This document shows positions 27,701 through 49,806 of a DNA stretch of 64,000 bases, in pieces. Every line of letters starts with the position of its first letter. Positions within the stretch are counted from its first letter, which is position 1. The position numbers were made by a program, and so were the translations under genes. Origin of the DNA: Siniperca chuatsi (lineage: Eukaryota > Chordata > Actinopteri > Centrarchiformes > Sinipercidae); contig NC_058064.1 in assembly GCF_020085105.1 (NCBI RefSeq), positions 14,057,001 to 14,121,000 of the forward strand, given 5' to 3'. The notes beneath the pieces are model-generated. The model was not told where the DNA came from and did not search any database. It was given only the letters and a program-made list of their open reading frames with translations.

Positions 27701-30700
27701 TTAGCTCCACCTTTACCAGCTGCAACATTAAAGTGATGAACACATTAAAGCATCAATAATTATAATTCAATAATATAATATACATTATTCTAAAATGGGC
27801 TGTTCTGCATAATGAGTATTTTACTTTTTGTACGTTTAGTACATTTTGATGCTAATACTTTTGTGCATTTTTAAGTGTGTGTTGAGTCTGTTTGTCTGCT
27901 ATTGTTCCATTAGTGAGGGTCATTTATTAATTAATAATCTTTCACTTCAATGTTCTCGGCCTACAGGAGAGAGCCAGGGTGAGTGAGCACTGTCATATTA
28001 TCTAAAGATCAAACAGTTTGACACCTGAGTTATGAATTTTATACTACAAATATATTGTTTTGTTAAGTTTAACATTTTAGTCTTGATGAAAGACTACATA
28101 GATGAAATAAAGACAATAACTTGTATAGAGGATTAAAAAAATATAAATATGTGCTATAGTAACTGTGATTATCGCTTTTTCCCCATTATAATAGATGATT
28201 CCAAACCCAAACCAAAGTAAGTCTTTTGTCATGTGAATTTTAATCTGTATACATCAACCAACTAGTGATTAAGTGGTCATTTATTCTAACCCAGAAATGT
28301 TATTTTAGGGCATTTGCTCCAGCTATAGCTGTGCCAAAGATGCCAGAGGGAGACAAAGTGGACTTTGATGTGAGTGACTGATTCCTTTTTAAGTGACGTA
28401 GAGACACAGACAAAATTGTAAACTTTCACATAATTTGCCTGTATACTGTATCTGCAAGTGTGTCTGCGTGCATAAATGTTTGTCTACATTATATGGACCA
28501 AATGTCTGCTGCGGTAGTTTAGGGTCAAGACTTTGTTAAGGACTTGATTAGGGTTTTGCTCACTGGAAATGCAGTCACTGAAGGTCCTCATAAGTATGTC
28601 AATACAAACATGTATGTCTGTAACTGCAGGACATCCACAGGAAGCGTCAAGAGAAGGATCTGACTGAGCTGCAGTCTCTGATCGAGGCCCACTTCATTCA
28701 GAGGAAGAACGACGAGGAGGAGCTCATCGCTCTCGTTAACAGGATCGTAAGTCTTCCAGGAAAGCGTGCCAGATCGCTGAAGTGATGCACCACCCAGCAA
28801 ACAATTACACTGTGTGTTTGTGTGTGTGTGTGGGAATGGATGTGCAGGAGAAGCGTCGTGCTGAGAGGGCTGAACAGCAGAGGGTCCGTGCTGAGCAGGA
28901 GAAGGAGAGGCAGGCTCGTGTCGCTGTGAGTTCCTTTTAATCATCATGATGTATTTTTCAGGACATAACCCCACATACAATAAATAAAGAGTGTCCTATC
29001 ACAAGTAACTGTGACACTGTGTGGTTTCGCCTTGCTTCCCAAATACAATTAGAGTGTCGAGCATGTGTGTATCCTAGTGAGGAAATCTTCTCTGACAAAT
29101 ATATACTCCTAAACAACAGAAAGTGAATCCTCCATCCTTGATCTTTTCTCCATCTTTCTCATTTCGGATTTACTCTAAAGCACCACAGGCCAATGTTTTA
29201 AATATGAGTGTCATTGGTGCAGTTTACTGATGTCACATTACAAAATTGCCTTGTGCAGCTTTAATTTCAGCATTTCACATAGATTTGGATCTATGAAAGT
29301 CTTTGCCTTTAGGGGACTAAATAATTCAGTATTATATTTTTCTTTAAAGCAGCTATAGTCAACATTTTTATAATAACAATGGATCAAATGACTATGTGTA
29401 ATGTGAGGGCAGTCGCTTGTAGTGATAAACCTACAGAGAATTATCACCCAACGCTGCAGTTTGCAGAGCTTTATAGCATCTTTTAGCTAATTGATTTGGT
29501 TTTCCGGCTTGCAGCTTTAATGTTACTGTTTTGGTTTCAATCTCACGGCTCTAATTGCATCGTTTTCGGCCGCAACAGGGAGCTGTTTTCAATGAAAACA
29601 CTCTAAAACTGTACACTACTTGCAGACAAAGTTAGCAAGTGAACATAGTGGAGCATTTAGCAGCTAAAGAGTCAGATATTTCCCCCAGGAGCTGGTGGAG
29701 ACCAAAAACAGAGCTAAATGGATAGTGAATATTTGACTTACATTCGCCAGGCCAGAACTCCAAATTAATGATTATGTTGCTCTGTATCAGCTAGATGTGT
29801 AATTAGGCAATTGTTTGCTAATAAGTTCACTATATCAACTTAAAATGTGATAATATGCTAGTGTTGTGTTTACAGCTCTTTCCGCTTCCCCAAAGTAACC
29901 AAAATATTAGTTATTGCGGGTTTCACTTGAAATTCACATGAAGCCCATTGTCATTTTCTAACATGGCAAAACATCTTCTTACAAATATAGTAAAAGTCTT
30001 TCACAGATTTTGCCATCAGTATTGGTTTAGCAGTTGGAGAGACAAGGTGGACATGTGGTGTGTTGCTTTCTCTTGTGACCGTCTTGTACAATCTGTACCG
30101 CAGGAAGAAAAGGAGAGGAAGGAGCAGGAGGAAGCACGTAAGAAGCAGGATGAGGACGCCAAGAAGAAGAAGGCTCTGACAAACATGACTCAGCAGTATG
30201 GTGGTGTCCAACAGAGGGTCAGTCATCACACACAGATACACATGAAAACTGTTTACTGAATTCTCACTGATTTACAAATTTGCTGTCATACAAATGTGAA
30301 GGATTGGCACTGTGGGTACCCACAATAACACACACAACCATCGCTAAGATGAATGACAGAAGATGAAGACTGTTACCATGATCAGAAATACATGTTTGTA
30401 CTTAAATCAACCCAATCAAGAAATGGGATCAGAGATTCAGACTTTGTGGCTTATTTGATGTTTTCTTTCTTTTATTCTTTCAACATATCCTTTTGGATTG
30501 TTTCTCCTATCCAGCAAGAAGGAAAGAGGGGAGCAAAGAAGCAGACAGAGAGAGAGAAGAAAAAGAAGATCCTGGCAGAGAGGAGGAAGCCTCTCAACAT
30601 CGACCATCTCAATGAAGAGAAAGTGAAGTAAGGATATTATGTTTTTAATAGTGGTCCTTGTTCACAGTTCTGTAGACAGGCAAATATCCACATTTACGGT

Positions 30701-33700
30701 CTGATGCAGGTGATTTGTTTGTGAATAAAGTCCCACCTACTTTCCATTCCTTGTATCATAGTTTTACCGTTTTGACATGGCCTTTTACTTTTCTGTTTCT
30801 GAAATGCTCCTGGATTTTGCTCAAAAGGGAGAAGGCCAATGAACTGTGGCAGTGGCTGATGACACTGGAGGCTGAGAAGTTCGATCTTACTGAGAAACTG
30901 AAGAGACAGAAATATGATGTAAGTGCTTTGCCTCGGGGTGTTCATGTGCCAGTTGCTCCATGAAATGACAAAGTGAAAACCTTTTTTTTCTCCAAACTTT
31001 TATACGCACCTGTAGAAGAATGTACCTACTTTTATAGTACGGTGTAGTCCCTCATTCGTCCTGGAGTGTTCTATCGTAGAAAACATTTCAGTCTTAGTCA
31101 TTTGGACACTGTTTTCAGAATCAAGACGTTTCGGCTCCCATCCCAAATTTCTAGTTCCCGTCCCATTTTTTCACAATTGAGAATGACTTCCAGATGGGAG
31201 CCGAAACGTCTTGATTCTGAAAACAGTGTCCAGATGACTACGACTGAAACCTTTTCTACTTTTATAGTGTCAGTGTAAAAGTTAAATCAATTTGGTTAGG
31301 AAAGACATTTTGAGAAATGCGCTTATTCGCCTTTTTTTTGCAAGAGTTAGATAAGAAGATCGATACAACTCTCATGTCTGTCCTGTAAATATACAGCCAG
31401 CAGCCCGTTAGCTTAGCTCAGCACAGACTGGAAATGGGGAAACAGCTTGCCTAACGCTGTCCAACAAAATATAACACGTTAACTAGTGAGGTTTAAAGGT
31501 GCTGGACTGTTTCCCGCTGCTTTCAGTCTTTATGCTAAGCTAAGCTAACCAGCTGCTGGCTCCAGTTACATATTTACTGTACAGACATGAGAGTGGTATC
31601 AATCTTCTTTTCTTTATATTTCCCAAAATGTCTTACTATTCCTGTGAGATCTCTGCTTACAAAATAGGGGAATAAAATCAAATAAAAATCCTTCGACATG
31701 ATTAAAAAGCCTCAGATTAGCTACTTGACCTGATTTATGTACTATATGAATTTAGATCATGGGATAAAATGATAATGACAAACATTTTGACACAAATTGA
31801 TAGTATGCAGCCTACAGCCCTGACAAAAACTCAGAATTTGAAAGCTGAAACGGTATGTACTGTGCTTTTAAGTGCAAGGCTGAGGGCACCTATCTAAAAT
31901 GAATGTGGCTTGACTTCCAGATTAATGTACTCCAGACCCGAATCAATGAGCAGCAGAAGTTGTGAGTAATTGTTAATGAGGAGCGTGAGCCTCTTGGTTG
32001 TTGTGTCGTTTTGCTGTCCGTGTGTTGAAAGGTCACAAGTCTTGGACAGTGGAGCAGGAACAAAGCTGGGCGACTGAGTGACTGAGTCACAAACAGAAGG
32101 TGAAACTGGTAGTGTGTGTTGATGAAGAAGCCTGCAGAAGCTGTCATGTGGTTGTGTTTAATCCAGGAAGAGAAGTCCCAAAAGTCAGGTATTCTGGTGC
32201 TACAGCAAGTCAGTATTTATGTATCATTTATAGAAACCAGAAACATAAGACTCTAAAGGAAAAGTTCAATATTTTGGGAGATTATTCACTTTCTTACCGA
32301 AAGTTAGATGAGAAGATTGATACCATTCTCATATTTGTCTGGTAAATGTAAGGTTTGGGCCAGCAGCCGCCGTTAGCTTAGTTTAGCATAAAGACAGCGG
32401 GAAACAGCTAGCCTGACTCTCTCCGAAGGTAACAAAATCCAGATTAAACAAACAAGATACTACAGTAAAACCTTCTGTCAACTTGGGAACGTTCAGACAT
32501 TATTTCATGATGGTTACCTCCACAGTACAGCCTTTTATCTTTTAGCTATTTTTGCGATGTTACGTAGAGGAAGCGGTTTGCATTAAATTAGCTGAATCAA
32601 TTGTATGAGTTTTAATATTGGATTTTATTTTGATGTAACTTCCAGCTATGGTAGCTTTGCAGCCATTTCCCCAAAGGTTTGTTGACACTTCCTGTAGTTC
32701 TTTTCACGAGATTTCGTCGCTGTCAGAAATATAGTCAAAATTCCAACTCAGAGGCTGACATGAAAGTTTTTTCCAACTTGGTTACTTGTAATCTGAACGA
32801 TATGACGTGAACGTGGTATTAGAGGTGATGATAGGCATGTTTTGTTACCTTTGGACAGAGTTAGGCTAGCTGTTTCCCCCCCTGTTTGCAGTCTTAATGC
32901 TAAGCTAAGCTAACCAGCTGCTGGCTGTAGCTTCATATTTGCTGGACTAATATTAGAGTGGTATCAATCTTCTCATTCAACCAGGTGGGGGATTCATAAA
33001 ATCTCGAATTCCTTTAATGTGTCTTAGTCCAAAAACGAAAGTCCACAAAAGTATTCATGAATGATAATGTTTACATCCAAAAAAAGATCCCTGTGTCTCC
33101 AGAACATAATTTCAGCGGTCACACTTTCTTTTCAACTTTTGACAGCTATGTGATCTGAAATCACATTTTGCTGTCAGAGCAGCATCTCATCCCTCATTTC
33201 TAGCTGTAAGGGACAACAATGTGTAATGATGCGAGCACAACATGATGAGACACATTTCAGTTCTGTGGCCTTTCCTTTAGGATTTAGTTAAATGATCAGC
33301 TCAGTCAGGAAGACTAGAGGCGAGTGCCTATCCGCAGATGAAATTCTTTGGACGTCAGGTGAACAGATCTTGCCCTGCTGAGCTCTTCTTTAGGACCACA
33401 AGGTCCGCTCTTTGGCTCAGCTGGTGTTCACCTGTGTCTGCTGTTGTTCCTGTGCTTAGCCAGTCCTCCATGTTTGTCCCCCCACAGATCAATCAGCTCC
33501 TGGCTCGTGTTCAGGACCACCAAAGGTAAGTAGTAGCCACCTTTGAACCACGTCTGAGTTTTCTCAGGAAATCGCAGATGTGGCTCATATCGGCGCTGAG
33601 AGTATCTTTCATAGTATTGAGGTGCTTTTGGTCCTTATTTAAAGAGCCTCGGGAAATGTTGAATCAGATGATATAATTTGACAAACATTGAGAATCCAAA

Positions 33701-35592
33701 GTGTTTTATTTAAAACAAAATTTGCCGTAGTCATGCATATAAATAGATAAATTGTAGTTGTGAACCCTCCATATACAGATCTTTATTATGTTAAATTCTG
33801 TCTTTTACCCCAAGGCCTTTTAATGTCACATCATCCTACTTGATATAAAGTGGGAACATGTGACGCATTCTTTACTGAGTGAGTTGTGAGCATAGAAATT
33901 GTTCTAACTTTGCGCAGCGCAGATCTCACCTTCCTATGGCTGTAAACAAGTAAAGTATAGATCATGATTTTACCTGTTTCAGACAGCCATGGAAAAAGTT
34001 GCAGAAAGTCAGCCACTTTAAGGCATGCATGCAGTATTTGATTTATTTTTTTTTACCATACTGTACTGGCTTCTCACTCTGCTTAATATTCTTTATTGTC
34101 TTTCAATTGATGTAGCAAGTCTTCTCCACTCATCTATTACTCAACATCCCTCTTTACATCTTCATCTAGGCAGTCCAAAAACATTGTGTTCCTGATCCAC
34201 AGCTATATTTGAGCTTTGAAGGAGGTAAAAATAGAGAAGCAGTGTGATGGTTTGAGCGAACATCCCAAAGCACCACATATTCGCTACTTTATTAAACTGC
34301 TTTGTGTAACACTATCGGTTACAAATTTTGAAATGTAAACTGATGTGAACCAACCTTCTTGAAAAAAAAATTTTCTTAATAAGAAGTTGTGTATGTCAAC
34401 GTTTTAAGGCAGAAAGCGAGACGTCTGTGTTGAATCAGTTGGTAAGTATCTACACTCAAATATCTGGTAGATTAAACTGTGGATGTATCAGATCTTATGG
34501 GCAAAGGTTGCAAAAAGAGAACAAAGAGCATATGAAAGGTAAGGCTGCTGCTGAGAGGACACAATCATCATTTGCCATCTGTGTGAAATTGTGTTTTGCC
34601 GTTTTCTAATAGCATGATGCTTTGGTGTCTTCTTCAACCCTTCTATCACTCCACTCCAGTTCACTGTCTATTATACCTAATTTAATTTTCTTAATGAAAA
34701 CTACAGCACATGGGGAACTACAGAGCATATGCACTGACGAAATGTTACGCTTGAAGAAAATTCTGTCTACATAGGAATATAGGCAGACATCTTTTTTTAA
34801 TTTAAATATTAAAAAAACTTGCTGAATAAGAATTTTGTCTAAATAGAATAGATTTAAATTGTATGGAGACCCAAAGCATTCAAAATTGAATAATTAAATA
34901 AGAATATAAAATTAATAAAAATATTTTAACATCTGGCAAAATAGCTAATATATCCATGACATTGTGAAATATTTTTTGTTAAAACTCAGCTCATTATTAT
35001 GAAATGTTATTTCATCCTGCCTCTTCTCACAATAACAGAATTTTAATGCAGGGCACTTTATTTCAAAATCGCTTTTGTTTCTGTTTCACAACACCATTTT
35101 TTCCAGTGACTGTTTTATTTCATAATGTCACTTTTCATCACAAGGTCACCGTCTGTCAATCGAGGCAAACTGAGCAGAGCCAGTTCTGTCCGCTCATTCA
35201 GACCAAAGCAACAGCCTATCACGAAGTATGGCTGGATGACATTACATTTCATATTAATGAGCTGAGTTTTAAAAATGTATTGGATTATTACTAACCCATT
35301 TATGGTTATTTCTTTAATTTTTCTGTATTTATTCATATGATTATTTACTTCATAAATTGATTTAGTTAACACTTTGGGCCTCCAAACCATATCGCCACTC
35401 GTGTCAAAATAGCATGTCAAGCGCATACACACTATGATTGTTAGGAACATACCTGAGCAACTGAAATTAAACTGCAACGATGGACTTAATAAAAATGAAT
35501 TTATGCATGCACACAGTAAGCTGTTAAATGATTTTTGTTTGTGACCCCACAGCGCCAAAGGAAGAGGCAAGGCCAAGGGCAGGCTGAGATAG
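24792..35592 (+). CDS. troponin T, striated-muscle type (fast/cardiac-like fish paralogue), complete
   Basis: Coding exons: 24792-24823, 24945-24952 (8 nt), 25053-25076, 25912-25935, 26664-26681, 26952-26966, 27452-27472, 27967-27978, 28195-28216, 28309-28369, 28630-28746, 28848-28925, 30104-30217, 30515-30627, 30828-30918, then either 31921-31961 or 33488-33525, and 35553-35592. The product is 276 or 275 residues. The start MSGEEVV is followed by an acidic Glu/Pro-rich hypervariable tail encoded by mini-exons, then VDFDDIHRKR and the tropomyosin-binding helix with [14 protein letters not shown], then [18 protein letters not shown] and the TnI/TnC-binding coiled coil [16 protein letters not shown]. 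Troponin T anchors the troponin complex to tropomyosin on the thin filament. The end is unusual: [10 protein letters not shown] instead of the usual GRWK. Residues match TNNT3 and TNNT2 about equally, and the alternative C-terminal exons recall TNNT3, so no paralogue symbol is given. Confidence 0.93.
27507..27860 (+). repeat. second copy of the GTGGTGGAA-type teleost repeat
   Basis: GGTGGAAAGTAACTAAGTAC, then TTCCATTTTCTGCTACTTTATACTTCTACTCC, parallels the repeat at 48780-49505, including CACAAGCTACCCCAGCAGTA versus CACAAGCTATGCAGCAGTA. It lies between troponin T mini-exons 27452 and 27967. Confidence 0.65.
29450..29880 (-). repeat. diverged interspersed repeat, inverted relative to 8490-8880
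   Basis: See the partner copy. It lies in the troponin T intron between 28925 and 30104. Confidence 0.5.
31032..31262 (+). mobile_element. miniature fold-back element made only of Penelope-like termini
   Basis: The left half (from ACGGTGTAGTCCCTCATTCG) matches the reverse complement of the extreme right end of the 5.1-7.2 kb element; the right half (GACTTCC...GGGAGCCGAAACGTC) matches the same end in forward orientation. The two halves form an inverted repeat with a short centre. CTACTTTTATAGT flanks both sides (13 bp target duplication). No coding sequence remains. It lies in the troponin T intron before exon A. Confidence 0.8.
31285..31635. repeat. fold-back repeat (AGTTAGATAAGAAGAT / GCTTAGCTCAGCA family)
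   Basis: The left half reads ...AGTTAGATAAGAAGATCGATAC...TCATGTCTGTCCTGTAAATA...GTTAGCTTAGCTCAGCACAG; the right half is its inverted, diverged copy (CAGTCTTTATGCTAAGCTAAGCTAAC...ACAGACATGAGAGTGGTATC). Arms are about 120-150 bp. This family is common in perciform fish. It lies 285 bp before troponin T exon A. Confidence 0.75.
31921..31961 (+). other. alternative troponin T exon A (41 nt)
   Basis: Flanked by AG at 31919-31920 and GT at 31962. It encodes [13 protein letters not shown] and completes the next codon with the first base of the final exon (giving F). It has the same phase at both ends as the downstream exon at 33488. The encoded segment lies in the coiled coil that contacts troponin I and C. 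Confidence 0.85.
32252..32990. repeat. larger fold-back repeat of the same family, between troponin T exons A and B
   Basis: Left arm 32252-32430 (AGTTAGATGAGAAGATTGAT...GTTAGCTTAGTTTAGCATAA) and right arm about 32830-32990 (GTTACCTTTGGACAGAGTTA...GATACCACTC complement) are inverted copies with a unique 400 bp loop. It is the same family as 31285-31635. Confidence 0.72.
33488..33525 (+). other. alternative troponin T exon B (38 nt)
   Basis: Flanked by CAG at 33485-33487 and GTAAGT after 33525. It encodes [12 protein letters not shown] and shares a codon with the final exon (giving S). Its length is 2 modulo 3, like exon A, so each exon alone keeps the final exon in frame, while both together would shift it. 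Confidence 0.85.
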
Positions 35593-35714
35593 AAGCAAAC
35601 ATCAGCAGGAGTTCTCCAAGGAAGCGTCTGAAAATGAGCAGCAGTATTGACTCTGATGACATTAATGTAGCGCAAACAATAAAACAGCACTGCAACAGCT
35701 GGTTTTAGACAAAC

Positions 35715-35720
35715 AATAAA
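35715..35720 (+). terminator. polyadenylation signal AATAAA for troponin T
   Basis: Hexamer 123 bases after the troponin T stop codon, followed at once by an A-run; another candidate lies near 35678. The opposite-strand signal for dnm1l is at 35843-35848, so the two convergent genes end about 100 bp apart. Confidence 0.6.
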
Positions 35721-35842
35721 AAAAAAAACTTGTGCTTTTGACCCTGTTTGTGTGGTGGATATTTTCTCTTTGTCTCTTTGTAAGTTTAACAGCTTAAAAG
35801 CAAATTAATCCAAATAATTCAAGTGGCAATAAAATAGCTCTA

Positions 35843-35848
35843 TTTATT
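35843..35848 (-). terminator. dnm1l: polyadenylation signal for dnm1l (AATAAA on the minus strand)
   Basis: TTTATT on the plus strand, about 885 bases beyond the dnm1l stop codon. The sequence between holds no exon-like structure and is read as 3'UTR. Other AATAAA copies on this strand may give shorter transcripts. Confidence 0.45.
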
Positions 35849-36732
35849 CTTTTGGGAACCATACACAGAGAACCACAGTGCACCATAAATTTCACATGTA
35901 GGCAGCGATATGTAAACATAATTAAATGACCTACTGCAGAAAACTGCAATAGTGCTCATTATATTATCCACACACTTAAATAACACATTAATAAATAAAG
36001 ATTCTGGTGGCAATACAGTGTCAGGATGATGGACTTTCTATACAGTACAGTGTGGCGATAAGAGTGCAAAAAATAAAGTGATGGAGTATGTACACAGATA
36101 TAAGAACTAACATTTGCTGCAAGTCAGGAGCAACTTATTCAGCGAACCAATCCCTGCTATGACTTCTGAGGTTCCATGGTTTCTGACACAACAGCTACTC
36201 CTAAATATAAAAGGTTGCAGATGAGGAGATGAAAAATATTTTCTGATGTTTTTATAACCTGGAGCCAAAACATTTGCAAGAATGCTTTGTGGAGCAGCCA
36301 AAATGGCATCAAAACTTTCATTTCCACTTCACACAAAAGTCCATTTCGGTTAACCACAGTCTGTCAAAAATGAAAAGTACTTTGCCTTTGGCTGCACTCT
36401 TGATTCCTCCAGGAGCTGTGGGTGGTAACTATGTTTTCTAAAATCTTAACTTGAACATTAGTTAACAAAGGCAGTGCATTCTCATATATTCTAGACAACA
36501 CCAAACACTTTAAATAAACAACTTCAATTAACTTACATTTCTTTCAGGTAGCTTGTGAGCCAATATGATACCTACTGTACATTTGAGCAGGGATCAGAAC
36601 AGTGCATTTTCATGGTTGCAAATCCAAAACTTCATGTTCAGACATGATGAGTGCATGAAGCGTCGGCCCTTTAGGCATGGTGAGGAGATAATAGATCAGG
36701 TTCAGCTCCCTTTTTGATTTTTTAAATTTTTT

Positions 36733-47978
<11,246 letters not shown>

Positions 47979-49806
47979 ATGCTACAGTTCCTGGTGAGTT
48001 TAACTGACGTTCTCATGTATGACATTGACGTTTGCCAGGATGCTAAGTGATACGAAACTAGCCTAGCTAACGTGTTAGCATAATGATAATTTGCTGTCAG
48101 AAGTCTTGACGGTGTTAAATGAAAGTCTCTGCTTTGACGTTTGTAAACAAAGCTGAGAAGTAGGTGTCAGCCATTATAGAGCTAACAGTTAAAGTCCGTG
48201 TAAAGGAAAATCTGAAATTTGTTTCTAAACACATTATAAATGTTAGAAATGTATTGCTTAAAACATTTTTTCAAGATTTTGATAACTAATTTTACTTGGC
48301 GATTTTTTTAATCATTCAAATTTGGCTGGGTGGTTAATAACACATTTTTCTGCGGTGTGACAAACTCAGAACACATATTTATTATTGCTTTAAACGGACC
48401 ATAAACATGTCACATCATTAAAGTCAATTAAACTAACGTTAACATGAAAGTTATTAGATGTTACTTTATCAGTGAGTCAACTATTTCTTGAATGACATTT
48501 GTTGTTTGTCTTCCAGGCTGGCTTTACCTTGGGAAATGTTGTGGGGATGTACCTGGCTCAAAACTACGATGTAAGTTTGTTGAAATTCTGTCTATTTATA
48601 AACGTTCAGAATTTGAATTCAACGAGTTAGTGAAGTTATCTGCTTGTCACACCCATCTCTACCACGCCCTCCGCCGGACAAACCAAGGGGTGTTTTGGTC
48701 TGGTGCTGCAGGACACCCCCCCCCCACCACCATGACGTACATTCAACTCTATGATCAATAGTAAGGCTTACTATCCTTATCAGTGGTGGAATGTACCTAA
48801 GTACATGTACTCAAGTACTTTCGTAGAAAAGGTTTCAATCGTAATTCAGCTCCCATCCGGAAGTCATTCTCAATTGTGAAAAATTGTCTGAGAACTCAGA
48901 AATTTAAGCTACACTGTGTTACTTAAGCCCTGCCCTCAGGAAGGAGTCTTCCTGAGTTTCTTTTGGCTGGGTGGTCAAGTACTGTACAAATTCGAGGTAC
49001 TTGTGCTTTACTTGAGTATTGCCATTTTCTTATACTTTATACTCCACTACATTTAAGAGGGAAATATTGTGCTTTTTACTCCACTACATTTATCTGATAA
49101 CTTTAGTCATTAATTACTTTTCAGATTCAGATTAATAATACAAAATGTATATAACATATAAAAAATGATGTACTATATGTCAAGATAAAACTTTATTGAT
49201 CCTCAGGGGGAAATTCACAAGCTATGCAGCAGTACATAAAGTAGTTAAAATTAGCACCTCCTTTACGAGCTGCAACATTAGTGATGTACACATTAATTCA
49301 TCAATAATGATAATCCAATAATACTGTAAATGTTATTTTGAAATGGGCCATTCTACATATTGTGTACTTTTACTTTTGGTACTTTAAGTATATTTTGATG
49401 CTCATACTTTAATACAAGACTTTTACTTGTAACAGAGTATTTCTATTCTGTGGTATTGCAACTTTTACTTGTCTAAAAGATCTGAGTACTTATTCCACCA
49501 CTGAGTCTTTTTGATATGAATAGGGTGGACATGATATATAAAAAAAACACCTCAGTATAATGCAGTACAACTTAAAGTTGAATCAACACCTCCTTTAAAA
49601 CAACAACAAAAACTGAACTTTATAACCTTCATGAAGATAGGATTTATTACTGTATAAGACTAGGTGTACCTAATAAACTGGCAATTGTATATGTGTATCG
49701 GATTGTATGAACTGTGCTGCTTTTTCCTTTCTAGGTTCCCAACATAGCCAAGAAAATCGATGCCTTTAAGAAAGACGTGGAGGCCAAGAAGAAGCCCCCA
49801 GAGTGA
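47979..49806 (+). CDS. stmp1: short transmembrane mitochondrial protein 1, complete (46 aa)
   Basis: Exons 47979-47993, 48517-48570 and 49735-49806 join into 46 codons: MLQFL, then AGFTLGNVVGMYLAQNYD, then a lysine-rich tail ending KKKPPE. The human orthologue (formerly C7orf73) is nearly the same length and shares TLGNVVGMYLAQNYD. Residues 1 to about 22 form one hydrophobic membrane segment; the rest is a basic amphipathic helix. STMP1 is a mitochondrial inner-membrane microprotein linked to respiratory-chain complexes. The start codon sits in a strong context (CCACCATGC). The gene is head-to-head with dnm1l. It is too short for ordinary ORF calling, and each exon alone looks insignificant. 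The second intron carries a nested repeat at 48.78-49.5 kb. Confidence 0.95.
48826..48962 (-). mobile_element. fragment of a Penelope-like terminal arm nested in another repeat
   Basis: The segment CGTAGAAAAGGTTTCAATCG and what follows corresponds to the left arm at 5106-5285, with small deletions (the CAAGACGTTTC segment is missing). TCAAGTACT occurs on both sides, which indicates insertion into the older teleost repeat spanning 48780-49505. Confidence 0.7.
49183..49222 (+). repeat. short teleost motif ACTTTATTGATCCTCAGGGGG
   Basis: A widespread fish 3'-end repeat motif (ACTTTATTGATCC...GGGAAATTC) embedded in the larger 48780-49505 repeat. Its family name is not certain to me. Confidence 0.4.

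Larger units (their letters stand above)
48780..49505 (+). repeat. interspersed repeat with terminal inverted CAGTGGTGGAA, interrupted by a Penelope fragment
   Basis: It starts CAGTGGTGGAATGTACCTAA and ends TTCCACCACTG, so the termini are inverted copies, as in non-autonomous DNA transposons. The interior (TACTCAAGTAC..., CTCCACTACATTTATCTGA) is a motif family I know to be very abundant in teleosts. A related, shorter copy is at 27507-27860. I could not define a target duplication. Confidence 0.7.

Noticed and set aside
35115-35690. 191-codon open frame on the minus strand
   Set aside because: It overlaps the last troponin T exon on the other strand and shows no family resemblance or codon pattern of a gene.
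48670-48760. Continuation of stmp1 exon 2 as a longer open frame
   Set aside because: The frame at 48492-48761 is not the stmp1 frame; the clean GTAAGT donor after 48570 and the match of exon 3 to the known protein settle the structure.
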